Shown here: one piece after another, positions 33,283-42,266 of the stretch
Layout of the letters: the number at the start of each line of letters is the position of its first letter
How positions within the stretch are numbered: position 1 is the first letter of the stretch
Notes under the pieces: model-generated
What the model was told of the DNA's origin: nothing
The model's input: the letters and a program-made list of their open reading frames with translations, nothing else
The model's database searches: none
Program-made: the position numbers and the translations under genes
Assembly: GCA_963799925.1 (NCBI GenBank)
Contig: CAWCYZ010000004.1
Span: 1,922,001 to 1,986,000 of the forward strand
DNA length: 64,000 bases
Reading direction: 5' to 3'
Origin: DATBQN01 sp963799925
Lineage (GTDB): Bacteria > Acidobacteriota > Thermoanaerobaculia > Multivoradales > UBA5704

Positions 33283-33972
33283 ATGCCGCCCGCCGACATG
33301 ATGATCCGTGAGCTCCCCGCCGCCGAGCGGCCGCGCGAGCGCCTGCTGGCGCAGGGGAGCGCGGCGCTCTCCGACGCCGAGCTGATCGCCGTCCTCCTGC
33401 GCACCGGCAGCGTCGGCCGCTCGGCCTTCCAGATGGCGATGGAGCTGCTGCAGGACGTCGACGGCCTGCCCGGCCTCTCGGGGGTGGGCGCGCGCGCCCT
33501 CCAACGGCACGGCCTCGGGCCGGCCAAGGCGGCGAGCCTGCTGGCGGCGATCGAGCTGGCGCGGCGTCTGGCGCGCGAAGAGGTGCCGCAGCGCGCGCCG
33601 GTGCGCCGGCCGGGCGACGTGGTGCGCTACCTCGCGCTGCGCTACCACGTCCGCGACCAGGAGGTGATGGGGGCGGTCTTCCTCGACGCCAGGAACCGCC
33701 TCCTCGGCGACTGCGAGATGTACCGCGGCACCCTCCATCGCGCCGCCGTCGAGCCGCGCGAGATCCTCAAGGAGTGTCTGCTGCGCGGCGCCGCCGGGGT
33801 GGTCCTCTTCCATACCCACCCGAGCGGCGACCCGTCGCCCTCGACCGAGGACCTGCTCTTCACCCGCCGCATGGAGGTCGCCGCGGAGGTGGTCGGCGTG
33901 CTGCTGGTCGACCACCTGGTCGTCGGCAGCGCCGGCCGTTGGCTGTCTCTGCTCCGCCGGGCGGCGTGGTAG
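33283..33972 (+). CDS. radC: RadC family JAB/MPN-domain protein
   Basis: 229 aa. N-terminal UPF0758 helices (MIRELPAAERPRERLLAQG), a helix-hairpin-helix-like piece (GLPGLSGVGARAL), and the JAB metal motif LFHTHPSGDPSPSTEDLLFT (~176-195). The historic name says DNA repair, but its biochemical role is unproven. ATG is preceded by TTGAGGAGAT. Complete. Confidence 0.95.
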   Translation: MPPADMMIRELPAAERPRERLLAQGSAALSDAELIAVLLRTGSVGRSAFQMAMELLQDVDGLPGLSGVGARALQRHGLGPAKAASLLAAIELARRLAREEVPQRAPVRRPGDVVRYLALRYHVRDQEVMGAVFLDARNRLLGDCEMYRGTLHRAAVEPREILKECLLRGAAGVVLFHTHPSGDPSPSTEDLLFTRRMEVAAEVVGVLLVDHLVVGSAGRWLSLLRRAAW

Positions 33973-33981
33973 GTTGCCGCC

Positions 33982-35385
33982 ATGCCCTCTTACCACCTCG
34001 ACTGCTGGAGCGGCCTCGCCGGCGACATGTTCCTCGGCGCCTGCCTCGATCTCGGCATGCCGCTCGCCGTCCTCGAGGACGCCGTGGCGCGGCTCGCCCT
34101 GCCGGGCGTCACCGTCGAGGCCGGGAAGGCCGCCCGCGGCGGCGTCACCGGCACCCGCTTCCGCGTGCTGATCGACGGCCGGCCGCTCGAAGGGCCCGAT
34201 CCTGGCGAAGCGCCCGCGCCCGGCGCGCGGTCGCACGCTCACCCGCACGATCACGATCATGCCCACGAGCACGGGCACGATTTCGCTCCTGGGCTCGATC
34301 CCGCGTACGGGCATGCCAATGACGACGAGCGCGAGCCCGCGCACGAGCAGGGGCACGGCCATCCTCATGCCCGCCCCCACGAGGGCCACGGCCGCGACCT
34401 CGCGGCCATCCGGCGGCTGATCGGCGACAGCTCGCTGGCGGCGCCGGTCCGCGAGCGGGCGCTCGCCCTCTTCGAGCGGCTGGGGGCGGCGGAGGCCAAG
34501 GTCCACGGCCTGCCGCTCGACCGCGTCCACTTCCACGAGGTGGGGGCGGTCGACTCGATCGTCGACCTGGTGGGCGCGGCGGCGGCGGTCGAGCATCTGG
34601 CGCCGGAGCGGCTGACGAGCGGCCCGGTGAACGTCGGGAGCGGGCACGTCCACACCGCGCACGGCCGCCTGCCGGTGCCGGCCCCGGCGACCGCCGAGCT
34701 CCTCGCCGGCATCCCGGTCCACGGCGGTCCGGGCGGCGAGCTGACGACGCCGACCGGCGCCGTGCTCCTCGCCGTGCTGGTCGACGAGTTCGTCGCGCTG
34801 CCCGACCTGGTCCTCGACGGGGCCGGCTACGGCCTCGGTCGCCGCGAGCTCGCCGCGCAGCCGAACGCCGTGCGCCTCCTGCGCGGCTACACGGCCGCGG
34901 TCGCCGGCGCCGGGAGCCTCGCCACGGCGGGGCCGGCCGTCGCCGGCGAGGTGATGGTCGTCGAGTGCGAGGTCGACGACCTGCCGGGGGAGGGGTTCGG
35001 CTTCCTCATGGAGCGCCTGCTCGAGGCCGGCGCCCTGGACGTCTACTTCACCCCGGTGCAGATGAAGAAGAGCCGGCCGGGCACCCTGGTCACCCTGCTC
35101 TGCCGGCCGGCCGAGCTCGAGCCGCTCGCCGGGCTGCTGCTCTCCGAGTCGGGCTCGCTCGGCTGCCGCTACCACCGCGCGGCGCGCTTCGAGGCCGAGC
35201 GCCGGACGGTCGAGGTCGCGACGCCGTTCGGGCCGGTGCGGGTCAAGCAGGCGAGCTGGGGCGGGCGGCCGCTCGCCGCCGCCCCCGAGTTCGAGGATTG
35301 CCGCCGTCTGGCGCTCGCCGCCGGCGTCCCCTGGCGCGAGGTCTACCGCCAGGCCCTCACGTCGGCGGCCGCGGCGCGCGCTTAG
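33982..35385 (+). CDS. larC: Nickel-pincer cofactor biosynthesis protein LarC
   Basis: 467 aa, LarC1 and LarC2 in one unbroken frame. The start YHLDCWSGLAGDMFLGAC carries the conserved DC..G..GDM motif. A His-rich metal-binding stretch covers about residues 75-130 (HAHPHDHDHAHEHGHD), then VHFHEVGAVDSIVDLVGAAA, and C-terminal QMKKSRPGTLVTLLC. LarC uses CTP to insert nickel into the pincer cofactor made by LarB and LarE, neither of which is in this window. It lies 9 bp after radC. Confidence 0.93.
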   Translation: MPSYHLDCWSGLAGDMFLGACLDLGMPLAVLEDAVARLALPGVTVEAGKAARGGVTGTRFRVLIDGRPLEGPDPGEAPAPGARSHAHPHDHDHAHEHGHDFAPGLDPAYGHANDDEREPAHEQGHGHPHARPHEGHGRDLAAIRRLIGDSSLAAPVRERALALFERLGAAEAKVHGLPLDRVHFHEVGAVDSIVDLVGAAAAVEHLAPERLTSGPVNVGSGHVHTAHGRLPVPAPATAELLAGIPVHGGPGGELTTPTGAVLLAVLVDEFVALPDLVLDGAGYGLGRRELAAQPNAVRLLRGYTAAVAGAGSLATAGPAVAGEVMVVECEVDDLPGEGFGFLMERLLEAGALDVYFTPVQMKKSRPGTLVTLLCRPAELEPLAGLLLSESGSLGCRYHRAARFEAERRTVEVATPFGPVRVKQASWGGRPLAAAPEFEDCRRLALAAGVPWREVYRQALTSAAAARA

Positions 35386-35473
35386 AGGCTGCCGGGTTCC
35401 CTCGATCTCCAGGAATAGGCCCGCCGCGGCGACGGGTTCCACAGGCCGAGACCGACGAGGACCGAGCTACGAC

Positions 35474-36370
35474 ATGGAATCCCTGAACAACGGCCACGGC
35501 AATCCAGAGGACGGCGCCGCGGGCACGCTGCAGCTCGGGCTCGCCGGCGGCGGCGCTCTGCGCTGGGCCGTCGCCGACGTCACCGGCGTCGTCGAGGAGG
35601 CGCGCGGCCGGCTCGACCTCTCGCCGGTCGCCGCGGCGGCCCTCGGCCGCAGCCTCGCCGGCGCCGCGCTGCTGCTGCGCTTCGCGGCCAAGACGCCGTC
35701 GCGGTTGGTCGTCGAGATCCGCGGCGATGGGCCGCTCGGGCGCGTGATCGCCGAAGCCGATCCGGAGGGCAACCTGCGCGGCATGGTGGGCGACCCGCGG
35801 GTGACGGTGCCCAACTACCCGAACGGCAAGCTCGCCGTCGGCAGCGCGGTGGGCAAGGGGCTGCTGCGGGTGCTCCGCGAGCACGCCGGCGGCGGCAGCT
35901 ACCACAGCCAGGTGGAGCTGGTGAGCGGCGAGATCAGCGAAGACGTCGCCCACTACCTGGCGCAGAGCGAGCAGCGCCACTCGGCGGTGCTCTTGGGCGT
36001 CCTCGCCCGGCCGTCCGGCGTCGCCGCGGCGGGCGGCATGATCGTCGAGGTGCTCCCCGGCGCCCCGGAGGAGGTCATCGAGCGGCTGGAGCGGAACATC
36101 CTGAGCGTCCCCGGCGTCAGCCAGCTCGTCGAGGCGGGCGGTCCGGGGCACGTGATCGACACGCTCCTCGCCGGGCTCGACCGCGAGGTCCACGAGAGCG
36201 GGCCGCTGCGCTACCGTTGCCGCTGCAGCCGCGAGCGCCTGCGCCACCACCTGGCGCTCCTCCCGGTCGAGGATCGCGACCACCTCTGCGATGCGGAAGG
36301 AAGGATCGAGGCCGACTGCGTCTTCTGCGGCAGCCGCTACCGGTACACGTTGGACGAGCTGGCGGCGAAT
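35474..36370 (+). CDS. hslO: Hsp33 redox-regulated chaperone (3' end uncertain)
   Basis: About 299 aa of recognisable Hsp33: an N-terminal fold (LRWAVADVTGVVEEARGRLD, AALGRSLAGAALLLRFA), VGSAVGKGLLRVLREHAGG, and the zinc switch CRCSRERL plus CVFCGSRYRY near residues 245-295. Oxidation releases the zinc and activates holdase activity. The reading frame does not stop at the expected place but stays open far into the antisense of the next gene to 37495. A TGA is present one frame over at 36369-36371, so a one-base indel is the simplest explanation. Confidence 0.85.
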
Positions 36371-36418
36371 GAGCCGCGGGCCGGCGCCGCTCCCTGTCCC
36401 GCTCGAGCTCCCACCGCT

Positions 36419-38116
36419 CTACTTGCTCTTGCCGCGACCCGGGCCGTAGGTGTGCTCGAAGCCGGGCAGGATGGCCTTGACGAAGGCGTTCTCGATCGCC
36501 TTCAGGGCGATCTGCCAGAGGCTGGTGTTCGGGCTGTCGACCCGTCCCGAGAGGTCGGCGACGGTCGCCACGTCGTGGTGCTGGCGGTTGGTGAGGACCT
36601 TGGCCGCCACGTTCGCCAGCCTCTCCTTGATCTTCTCCCCCAGGCTCTTGTTCTTGTCCTGCCGCGGATCGTAGACCTGGACGCCCTGGAAGAGCGGCTT
36701 GACGTAGCCCTCGATCCGGCCGTCGTGGATCTTCATCTGCGAGTAGACGGAGACGGTCCCGGCGGCGACGTCGAAGTGGATGTAGGAGCGCAGGAGGTCG
36801 TTGAGCGCCGGCAGCGAGGCGTTCTCGATCGCCGCCTCGAGCCCCATGTCGGTTCCCTGCGGGTGCTCCTTGAACCGGACGGTGGCGCGCGCCGAGCCCC
36901 GGCCCATGAATCGCCCGCTCACCCGCAGCAGGGCCGGCCCGCGGTCGTTCGACAGGTTCTCGATCGCGACCTGGGCGCGGTCGAGGTAGACCCGGTAGCC
37001 GGGATTGCGCGCGTGATCGACGTACCCCAGGTCGCCGTCCGCTACCGTCAGCCGGTCGACGCGCAGGTCGAGGCCGGGCTCGGCCGCCGCCTTCTTCGCC
37101 GCGGCGACCACCTTCTCCTCGCGCTTCTTCTCGGCCGCCGCCGTCGCCGTGGAATGGAGATAGTCGAGCTGCAGACCGGCGATCTCGACCTTCGCCACAT
37201 GGGCGATCTTGACCTTGGGCGCGTACTCGACCTCGCCCTGGGAGGAGAGGCTGCCGGCGCGGATGGCGACGTTGCCGCGCTGGGCGACCGGTTTCAGCAG
37301 CGCCAGCGGCACGTTCGCCGCGTGGTAGACGGCGTGGACGCCGGGGTACGGCACGGCGAGGAAGTCGGCGTTGCCGTCGATCGTGGCGCGGCCGGTGTCG
37401 AAGACGACCGCCTCGGCGTGGATCGGCGAGGGATAGGTGCGGTCGCGCGACTGGATGTTGCGGATGTTCTCGGCGCTGAGCTGCAGGTGCGATAGGTGGA
37501 GCGGGTGCGCCGGGTCCTCGTCGACGTAGACCACGTCGCCGTCGTCGACCTGGAAGTGGTTGAACTTGAGCGGGTAGATCGACTCGAGCGCCTGCTGCCA
37601 GCCGCGGTTCCTCATGCTCACCGGGTCGGCCGCCTCGCGGCGGAGCTGGGGCAGGTCGACGTGGAGCCTCGGCTGGTTGAAGCGTATGTCGCCCACCAGG
37701 TGCCCGCGCACGAGCTCGTTCCATTCGACGCCCATCCGCAGGCGCGCGATGGCCGCCACCGGCGGCTCGGGGACCGCCTCCTGGCGGATGACGAGGTCGC
37801 GCAGAGTGAGCCGCAGGGTGAGGAGCTGGAGGTGGGCGCGGCCGAGGGTGACTTTGTAGCCTTTCAGATGCTGGTTGATCCGCGCCTCGAGGGTGCGCCG
37901 CACGAAGCCGTCGAGGAAGAACGAGGCGATGAAGACGAGGAGGGCGAGCGCCCCGACGACGATGCCGATCCCGCCGAGGACCGGATGGCGGCGGACCCCC
38001 CGGCGGACCCGCTCCTCGGCGCGCTTCGCGGGGGTGGAAACCTGCCGCGGGCCCTCGGCGGCCGCCGGCAGGTCGTCGTCGGGTGGATGGGCTCGGTCGT
38101 GTCGCCTCGGTTCCAT
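36419..38116 (-). CDS. DUF748/AsmA-like membrane-tethered protein
   Basis: 565 aa. Basic N-terminus, one TM helix (GIGIVVGALALLVFIASFFL, about 47-66), then a long beta-rich periplasmic region with the AsmA/DUF748 style repeats (VTLGRAHLQLLTLRLTLRDL, VDRLTVADGDLGYVDHARNP, IHFDVAAGTVSVYSQMKIHD). These proteins resemble TamB/AsmA bridge-like lipid transporters. It ends with a basic tail. Convergent with hslO; a strong terminator separates it from the EXORDIUM-like gene upstream. Confidence 0.78.
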   Translation of the reverse strand: MEPRRHDRAHPPDDDLPAAAEGPRQVSTPAKRAEERVRRGVRRHPVLGGIGIVVGALALLVFIASFFLDGFVRRTLEARINQHLKGYKVTLGRAHLQLLTLRLTLRDLVIRQEAVPEPPVAAIARLRMGVEWNELVRGHLVGDIRFNQPRLHVDLPQLRREAADPVSMRNRGWQQALESIYPLKFNHFQVDDGDVVYVDEDPAHPLHLSHLQLSAENIRNIQSRDRTYPSPIHAEAVVFDTGRATIDGNADFLAVPYPGVHAVYHAANVPLALLKPVAQRGNVAIRAGSLSSQGEVEYAPKVKIAHVAKVEIAGLQLDYLHSTATAAAEKKREEKVVAAAKKAAAEPGLDLRVDRLTVADGDLGYVDHARNPGYRVYLDRAQVAIENLSNDRGPALLRVSGRFMGRGSARATVRFKEHPQGTDMGLEAAIENASLPALNDLLRSYIHFDVAAGTVSVYSQMKIHDGRIEGYVKPLFQGVQVYDPRQDKNKSLGEKIKERLANVAAKVLTNRQHHDVATVADLSGRVDSPNTSLWQIALKAIENAFVKAILPGFEHTYGPGRGKSK

Positions 38117-38162
38117 GGCCAGATCCTCGGCCCGGGTCCCAGCAAGCCTCCTGCCAACTCTC

Positions 38163-38202
38163 GGAAAACAAAGAAAGAGCCCCCGCCGGAGCGGGGGCTC
38201 TT
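38163..38202 (-). terminator. Rho-independent terminator after the EXORDIUM-like gene
   Basis: Perfect 12-bp stem AAGAGCCCCCGC / GCGGGGGCTCTT (38175-38186 and 38191-38202) with a 4-nt loop. Read on the minus strand it is followed by TTTCTTTGTTTT, and it lies 23 bp past the stop of the 38225-39112 gene. Confidence 0.9.
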
Positions 38203-38224
38203 CGGTCGCGCGGGAGATCGCGGA

Positions 38225-39112
38225 TTACAGGTGCAGGGCGCAGCGGCCGGTGTTGGCGTTCCAGTTCTGCTGGATGAGGAAGTCGCGGCTGCCGAGGTGG
38301 ACGTTGGCCATGGCGCCGTTCGCGGAGGTGTAGGTCGTGCCGTAGTTGTAGGCGCACTTGTCGGCGTTCTCGTTGCCGCTGCTGTCGAACCAGGCGTTCA
38401 GGTCCGGGTCCGAGATCGCCTCTTCCTGCTCGTGGGCGATGATCGAGGCCGAGCCGTCGGCGCCGGTGTTGCCGTTCGGCGCGTTGTTCGGGAAGCCCTC
38501 GCAGGCGCTCGGGCAGCGGTCGGTGTTGCCGATGAAGCCGTACTTGATGTCCGTGCTGCTGATCGTGGCATGGGTGTGGAAGCCGCAGTACTGGGTGCAG
38601 AAGCCCGAGCTCTCGTTGACGTCGGCCGAGGTGACGACGAGGTAGATGGCGTTGCTGTTCTTCGGCAGGGCGCCGCTGGTGATCGCCGACGAGACGATCG
38701 CCTTGAGGCTGGAGTCCGAGAAGCTGGTGCCGTGCGAGTAGTTGTCCGTCGACGACCCGCCGTAGGTGAGGTTGCCGGTCACGCCGGTGTAGCTGCTGTT
38801 GACCTTCTCGTAGGGCGAGCCGCCGAGGGTGGACGCGAAATCGGTGAGGATCGTCTTCGCGGTCGAGCTCCAGGTGCCGTAGAAGATGTAATACAGGGTC
38901 GGCGTGCCGGTCAGCACCGGGCCGCCATGGAATGAGATGCCGCTTGCCTTCTGCGACAGCACCGGTGTCGCGTGCGCCTCGGCGCTGTGCACGCCGAAGC
39001 CCTTGCCCGAGGGCACCATGTCGGCGCCCGCGTCGTGACGCACGACTGCGGCGCTGGCGGCCATGGCGAGCAACCCACCGGTCAGTACCAACATCGAAGC
39101 CTTGATCCTCAT
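38225..39112 (-). CDS. EXORDIUM/PHI-1-like secreted protein
   Basis: 295 aa. Signal peptide about 1-22 (ASMLVLTGGLLAMAASAA). The mature part has GGPVLTGTPTLYYIFYGTW, VTGNLTYGGSSTDNYSHG, NAIYLVVTSADV, FCTQYCGFHTHA and IIAHEQEEAISDPDLNAW, the block order of the plant EXORDIUM / phosphate-induced protein 1 family, including the paired cysteines. The HEQEE motif resembles a metal-binding HExxH-type site. I chose ATG 39112 for its AGGAGG at 8 nt. Ser/Thr/Asn/Tyr-rich and less basic than neighbours. Function in bacteria is unknown. Confidence 0.8.
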   Translation of the reverse strand: MRIKASMLVLTGGLLAMAASAAVVRHDAGADMVPSGKGFGVHSAEAHATPVLSQKASGISFHGGPVLTGTPTLYYIFYGTWSSTAKTILTDFASTLGGSPYEKVNSSYTGVTGNLTYGGSSTDNYSHGTSFSDSSLKAIVSSAITSGALPKNSNAIYLVVTSADVNESSGFCTQYCGFHTHATISSTDIKYGFIGNTDRCPSACEGFPNNAPNGNTGADGSASIIAHEQEEAISDPDLNAWFDSSGNENADKCAYNYGTTYTSANGAMANVHLGSRDFLIQQNWNANTGRCALHL

Positions 39113-39432
39113 ACCCAACAACCTCCTCAGCGAAAGCCGCTTCAAGGATCAGCGACCGGGTGGGCCCACGACGGGTGCCCGGCGCCGAGAGGAGAGGCGT
39201 GAGCCAGCGGGGAGCTCGCGCCTCTAAATGGGCTGTGGAAACAACCGACCGACGGGCGGGACGGGGACTCCGTCCTCGCCTTACGACCTCAGCACTTACG
39301 GGAAATGTCCATCTCTTATCTTAGCTGTGCACCCAAACGCGGAAGCGTGACAACGGAGTGTCGAGGCGTCGAAGCGCAAGGCGGAGGAGGGGCCCGGCGG
39401 CCGCCGCCGGCCTGTTAGAATCCTCTTCTCCC
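39113..39432. other. Divergent intergenic region between EXORDIUM-like gene and metG
   Basis: About 320 bp of lower G+C in its middle (39230-39360). A minus-strand TAAGAT-like -10 candidate lies around 39318-39325 (CTAAGATAAG on that strand), which would give the EXORDIUM-like gene a ~200-nt leader. I do not recognise a known riboswitch. metG's ATG is near the right end. Confidence 0.4.
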
Positions 39433-41460
39433 ATGCGCACCTTCTACGTCACCACCCCGATCTACTACGTCAACGACCTGCCGCACATCGGCCACATCTA
39501 CACCACGACCGTCGCCGACACCCTCGCCCGCTATCACCGCATGGCGGGGGAGAGCGTCCGCTTCCTGACCGGCACCGACGAGCACGGCCAGAACATCGAG
39601 CGCGCCGCCCGGCGCGAGGGGATCGCTCCGCTGGCGCTCGCCGACCGCGTCGTCTCGCGCTACCGCGAGCTCGGCCGGCAGATGGGCTTCAGCAACGACG
39701 ACTTCGTGCGCACCACCGAGGAGCGCCACCGGCTGGGGGTCGAGGAGATGATCCGGCGGATCGACGCCGCCGGCGACCTCTATGCCGCGACCCACGAGGG
39801 CTGGTACTGCTCGCCGTGCGAGACCTTCTACACCGAGAAGGAGCTGGGGCCGGGCAAGACCTGTCCCGTCCACGGCACGCCGGTCGAATGGAAGTCGGAG
39901 GAGAACGTCTTCTTCCGCCTGTCGCGCTACCAGCAGCCGCTCCTCGACTGGTACGCCGGCCACCCGGAGGCGGTGCGGCCAGCCTCGCGCGCCAACGAGG
40001 TGCGGACGTTCGTCGAGTCGGGCCTGCGCGACCTCTCGGTGTCGCGCGCCAGCCTCGAATGGGGGATCCCCTTCCCCGGCCGTCCCGGCCAGACGGTCTA
40101 CGTCTGGCTCGACGCGCTCACCAATTACATCAGCGCCCTGGGGTTCGGCCGCGCCGCCGGCGCCGACCTCTACGCGCGCTTCTGGGAGCGCGGCGACGTG
40201 CGCCTGCACGTCGTCGGCAAGGACATCCTCCGCTTCCATGCCGTCTACTGGCCGGCCTTCCTCCTGTCGGCCGGCCTGCCGCTGCCGACGACGGTCTGGG
40301 CCCATGGCTGGTGGCAGCGCGACGGGCGGAAGGTCTCGAAGTCGGCGGGCAACGTCGTCCGCCCCGACGCCCTCGTCGCCAGCTTCGGGAGCGACGCTCT
40401 GCGCTACTTCCTGCTGCGCGACATGGTCTTCGGCCAGGACGCCTCGTTCTCCGACGAGGCCTTCATCGACCGGTACAACAGCGACCTGGCGAACGACCTG
40501 GGCAACACCGCGAGCCGGGTGGTCACCCTCTCGCGCAAGGCGTTCGGCGGCCGCACGCCGCCGATCTTCTGCGACGGCAACCCCCTGATCGAGATCGCCG
40601 CCCGGGCGGCCGGCGAGTACCGGGCGGCGATGGACGAGCTCGCCTTCTCGCGCGCTCTCGAGGCGCTCTGGCGCCTCCTCGCCGAGGCCAACCAGTACCT
40701 CGTCGGCCGCGAGCCGTGGAACCTGATCAAGAGCGAGGGGCCGTCGCCGCGCCTGGCGCGCATACTGTGGAACGGGCTCGAGGCGGTGCGGGTCGTGGCG
40801 ACCGGCCTGCTGCCGTTCATGCCGCGCGCCGCGGCCGCGGTGCTGGCGGCGGTGGGGACGGCCGCGCCGCCGGCGAGCCTCGAGGCGATGGCCTGGGGCG
40901 GCACGCCGACCGGGGCGCTCCTCCCCGAGCTGGCGCCGATCTTCCCGCGCATCGACAAGGCGGCGTACCTCGAAGGGGCGGAGCCGGCCGAGGCCGCGGG
41001 CGCCCGGCCGGCGAAAGCCGCGAAGACCGCGAAGAAGAACGAGAAGGCCGCGCCGGCTTCTCCTCAGTCGGTGGCGGAGAACGCGCCGGCCGGAGTGCCG
41101 GCGGCATCCCCATCTCCGGGAGGGACCTCAGGAACGATGATCTCGATCGACCAGTTCTTCGCCGCCGAGCTCAAGGTGGCGACGATCCGCGCCGCCGAGC
41201 CGGTGCCGAAGTCCAACAAGCTGATGAAGCTCGCCGTCGACCTGGGCGAGGAATCGCCGCGCACGATCGTCGCCGGGATCGCCCAGCGCTACCGGCCCGA
41301 GGACCTGGTGGGCAAACAGGTCGTCGTCGTCGCCAACCTCCAGCCGGCGAAGCTGATGGGGGTCGAGTCGCAGGGCATGGTGCTCGCCGCCTCGGAGGAC
41401 GGCCAGCCGATCCTGCTCCACCCGGCGCAGCCGGTCCCCGACGGCACCCGCGTCAAGTGA
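39433..41460 (+). CDS. metG: Methionyl-tRNA synthetase with C-terminal tRNA-binding domain
   Basis: 675 aa. HIGH-type motif DLPHIGHIYT at residue ~16-25, KMSKS-type motif DGRKVSKSAGN at ~297-307, and the connective-peptide metal-knuckle cysteines CSPCETFY ... KTCPVHG. An Ala/Pro/Lys linker (~520-565) joins the C-terminal Trbp111-like domain (~570-675, FAAELKVATIRAAEPVPKSN). It charges tRNA-Met. ATG 39433 is chosen because it puts RTFYVTTPIYYVN at the N-terminus. tatD overlaps its stop. Confidence 0.97.
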   Translation: MRTFYVTTPIYYVNDLPHIGHIYTTTVADTLARYHRMAGESVRFLTGTDEHGQNIERAARREGIAPLALADRVVSRYRELGRQMGFSNDDFVRTTEERHRLGVEEMIRRIDAAGDLYAATHEGWYCSPCETFYTEKELGPGKTCPVHGTPVEWKSEENVFFRLSRYQQPLLDWYAGHPEAVRPASRANEVRTFVESGLRDLSVSRASLEWGIPFPGRPGQTVYVWLDALTNYISALGFGRAAGADLYARFWERGDVRLHVVGKDILRFHAVYWPAFLLSAGLPLPTTVWAHGWWQRDGRKVSKSAGNVVRPDALVASFGSDALRYFLLRDMVFGQDASFSDEAFIDRYNSDLANDLGNTASRVVTLSRKAFGGRTPPIFCDGNPLIEIAARAAGEYRAAMDELAFSRALEALWRLLAEANQYLVGREPWNLIKSEGPSPRLARILWNGLEAVRVVATGLLPFMPRAAAAVLAAVGTAAPPASLEAMAWGGTPTGALLPELAPIFPRIDKAAYLEGAEPAEAAGARPAKAAKTAKKNEKAAPASPQSVAENAPAGVPAASPSPGGTSGTMISIDQFFAAELKVATIRAAEPVPKSNKLMKLAVDLGEESPRTIVAGIAQRYRPEDLVGKQVVVVANLQPAKLMGVESQGMVLAASEDGQPILLHPAQPVPDGTRVK

Positions 41461-42266
41461 CCGGCACCCTGACCGGAGCCGCCGGCCGGCCGCGCGGCCC
41501 GATCGACTCCCACTGCCACCTGCAGTCGCTGCCGCCCGGCGAGCGCGAGCGGGCGCTCGACCTGGCGCGCCAGCGCGGCGTCGCGGGCTTCCTGGTGCCG
41601 GCGATCCGGCTCGACGAGGCCGAGGAGATCCTCGCCCTCTGCCATCGCCATCCGGACGTCTGGTGCGCCTTGGGCGTCCACCCGCACGAGGCGTCGAGCT
41701 GGCGGGAGGGCGACGAGCGCCGCCTCGCCGGCCTCCTCGCCGATCCCAAGGCGGTGGCGGTGGGGGAGTGCGGGCTCGACTTCCACTACGACCACTCGCC
41801 GCGCGACGTCCAGGAGCGGGTGCTGCGGGCGCAGTGGTCGCTCGCCGTGGAGCTGGGTCTGCCCGTCGTCGTCCACAACCGCGAGAGCAACGCCGAGATG
41901 CTGGCCCTGGTGGCCGAGCCGGCGTTCGCCGCCTTGACCGGCGACTTCCATTCCTTCGCCGGCGGGCTCGACATGGCGCGGGACCTGGCGGCGAGGGGTT
42001 TCTACTTCGGGCTCTCCGGGATGATCACGTTTCCGAAAGCGGGAAACGTCCGCGCGGCGATCCCCCACCTGCCCACCGACCGCGTCCTGGTCGAGACGGA
42101 CACGCCGTATCTCGCCCCCATCCCCTATCGCGGCAAGCCCAACCAGCCGGCGTACGTCGTCGAGATCTCCCGGCGGCTGGCGGAGGAGACGGGGGAGAGC
42201 GAGGAGGGGGTCTGGGCGAGGACGGGGGAGAACTTCGCTCGACTGTTCGCGAAGGCGGCCGGCTAG
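41457..42266 (+). CDS. tatD: TatD-family metal-dependent hydrolase/DNase
   Basis: 269 aa from GTG overlapping metG's stop (GTGA). Metal ligands: DSHCHLQ (near residue 18; canonical DxHxH variant), GECGLDFHYDHSP, VVVHNRESNAEM, GDFHSFAGG and VETDTPYLAP. TatD proteins are Mg-dependent 3'-5' exonucleases or general hydrolases. The metG-tatD pairing is widespread in bacteria. It converges with the Nif3-like gene, overlapping 4 bp. Confidence 0.93.
   Translation: MTGTLTGAAGRPRGPIDSHCHLQSLPPGERERALDLARQRGVAGFLVPAIRLDEAEEILALCHRHPDVWCALGVHPHEASSWREGDERRLAGLLADPKAVAVGECGLDFHYDHSPRDVQERVLRAQWSLAVELGLPVVVHNRESNAEMLALVAEPAFAALTGDFHSFAGGLDMARDLAARGFYFGLSGMITFPKAGNVRAAIPHLPTDRVLVETDTPYLAPIPYRGKPNQPAYVVEISRRLAEETGESEEGVWARTGENFARLFAKAAG

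Noticed and set aside
32086..35442. 1118-aa minus-strand ORF
   Set aside because: It runs antisense to sirtuin, radC and larC and contains only their shadows.
36371..37495. Extension of hslO to a 673-aa protein
   Set aside because: Hsp33 domains end near 36370; the remainder is antisense to the DUF748 gene with no recognisable domain.
39113..39432. c-di-GMP or cobalamin riboswitch before the EXORDIUM-like gene
   Set aside because: I looked for the conserved core sequences and did not find them.
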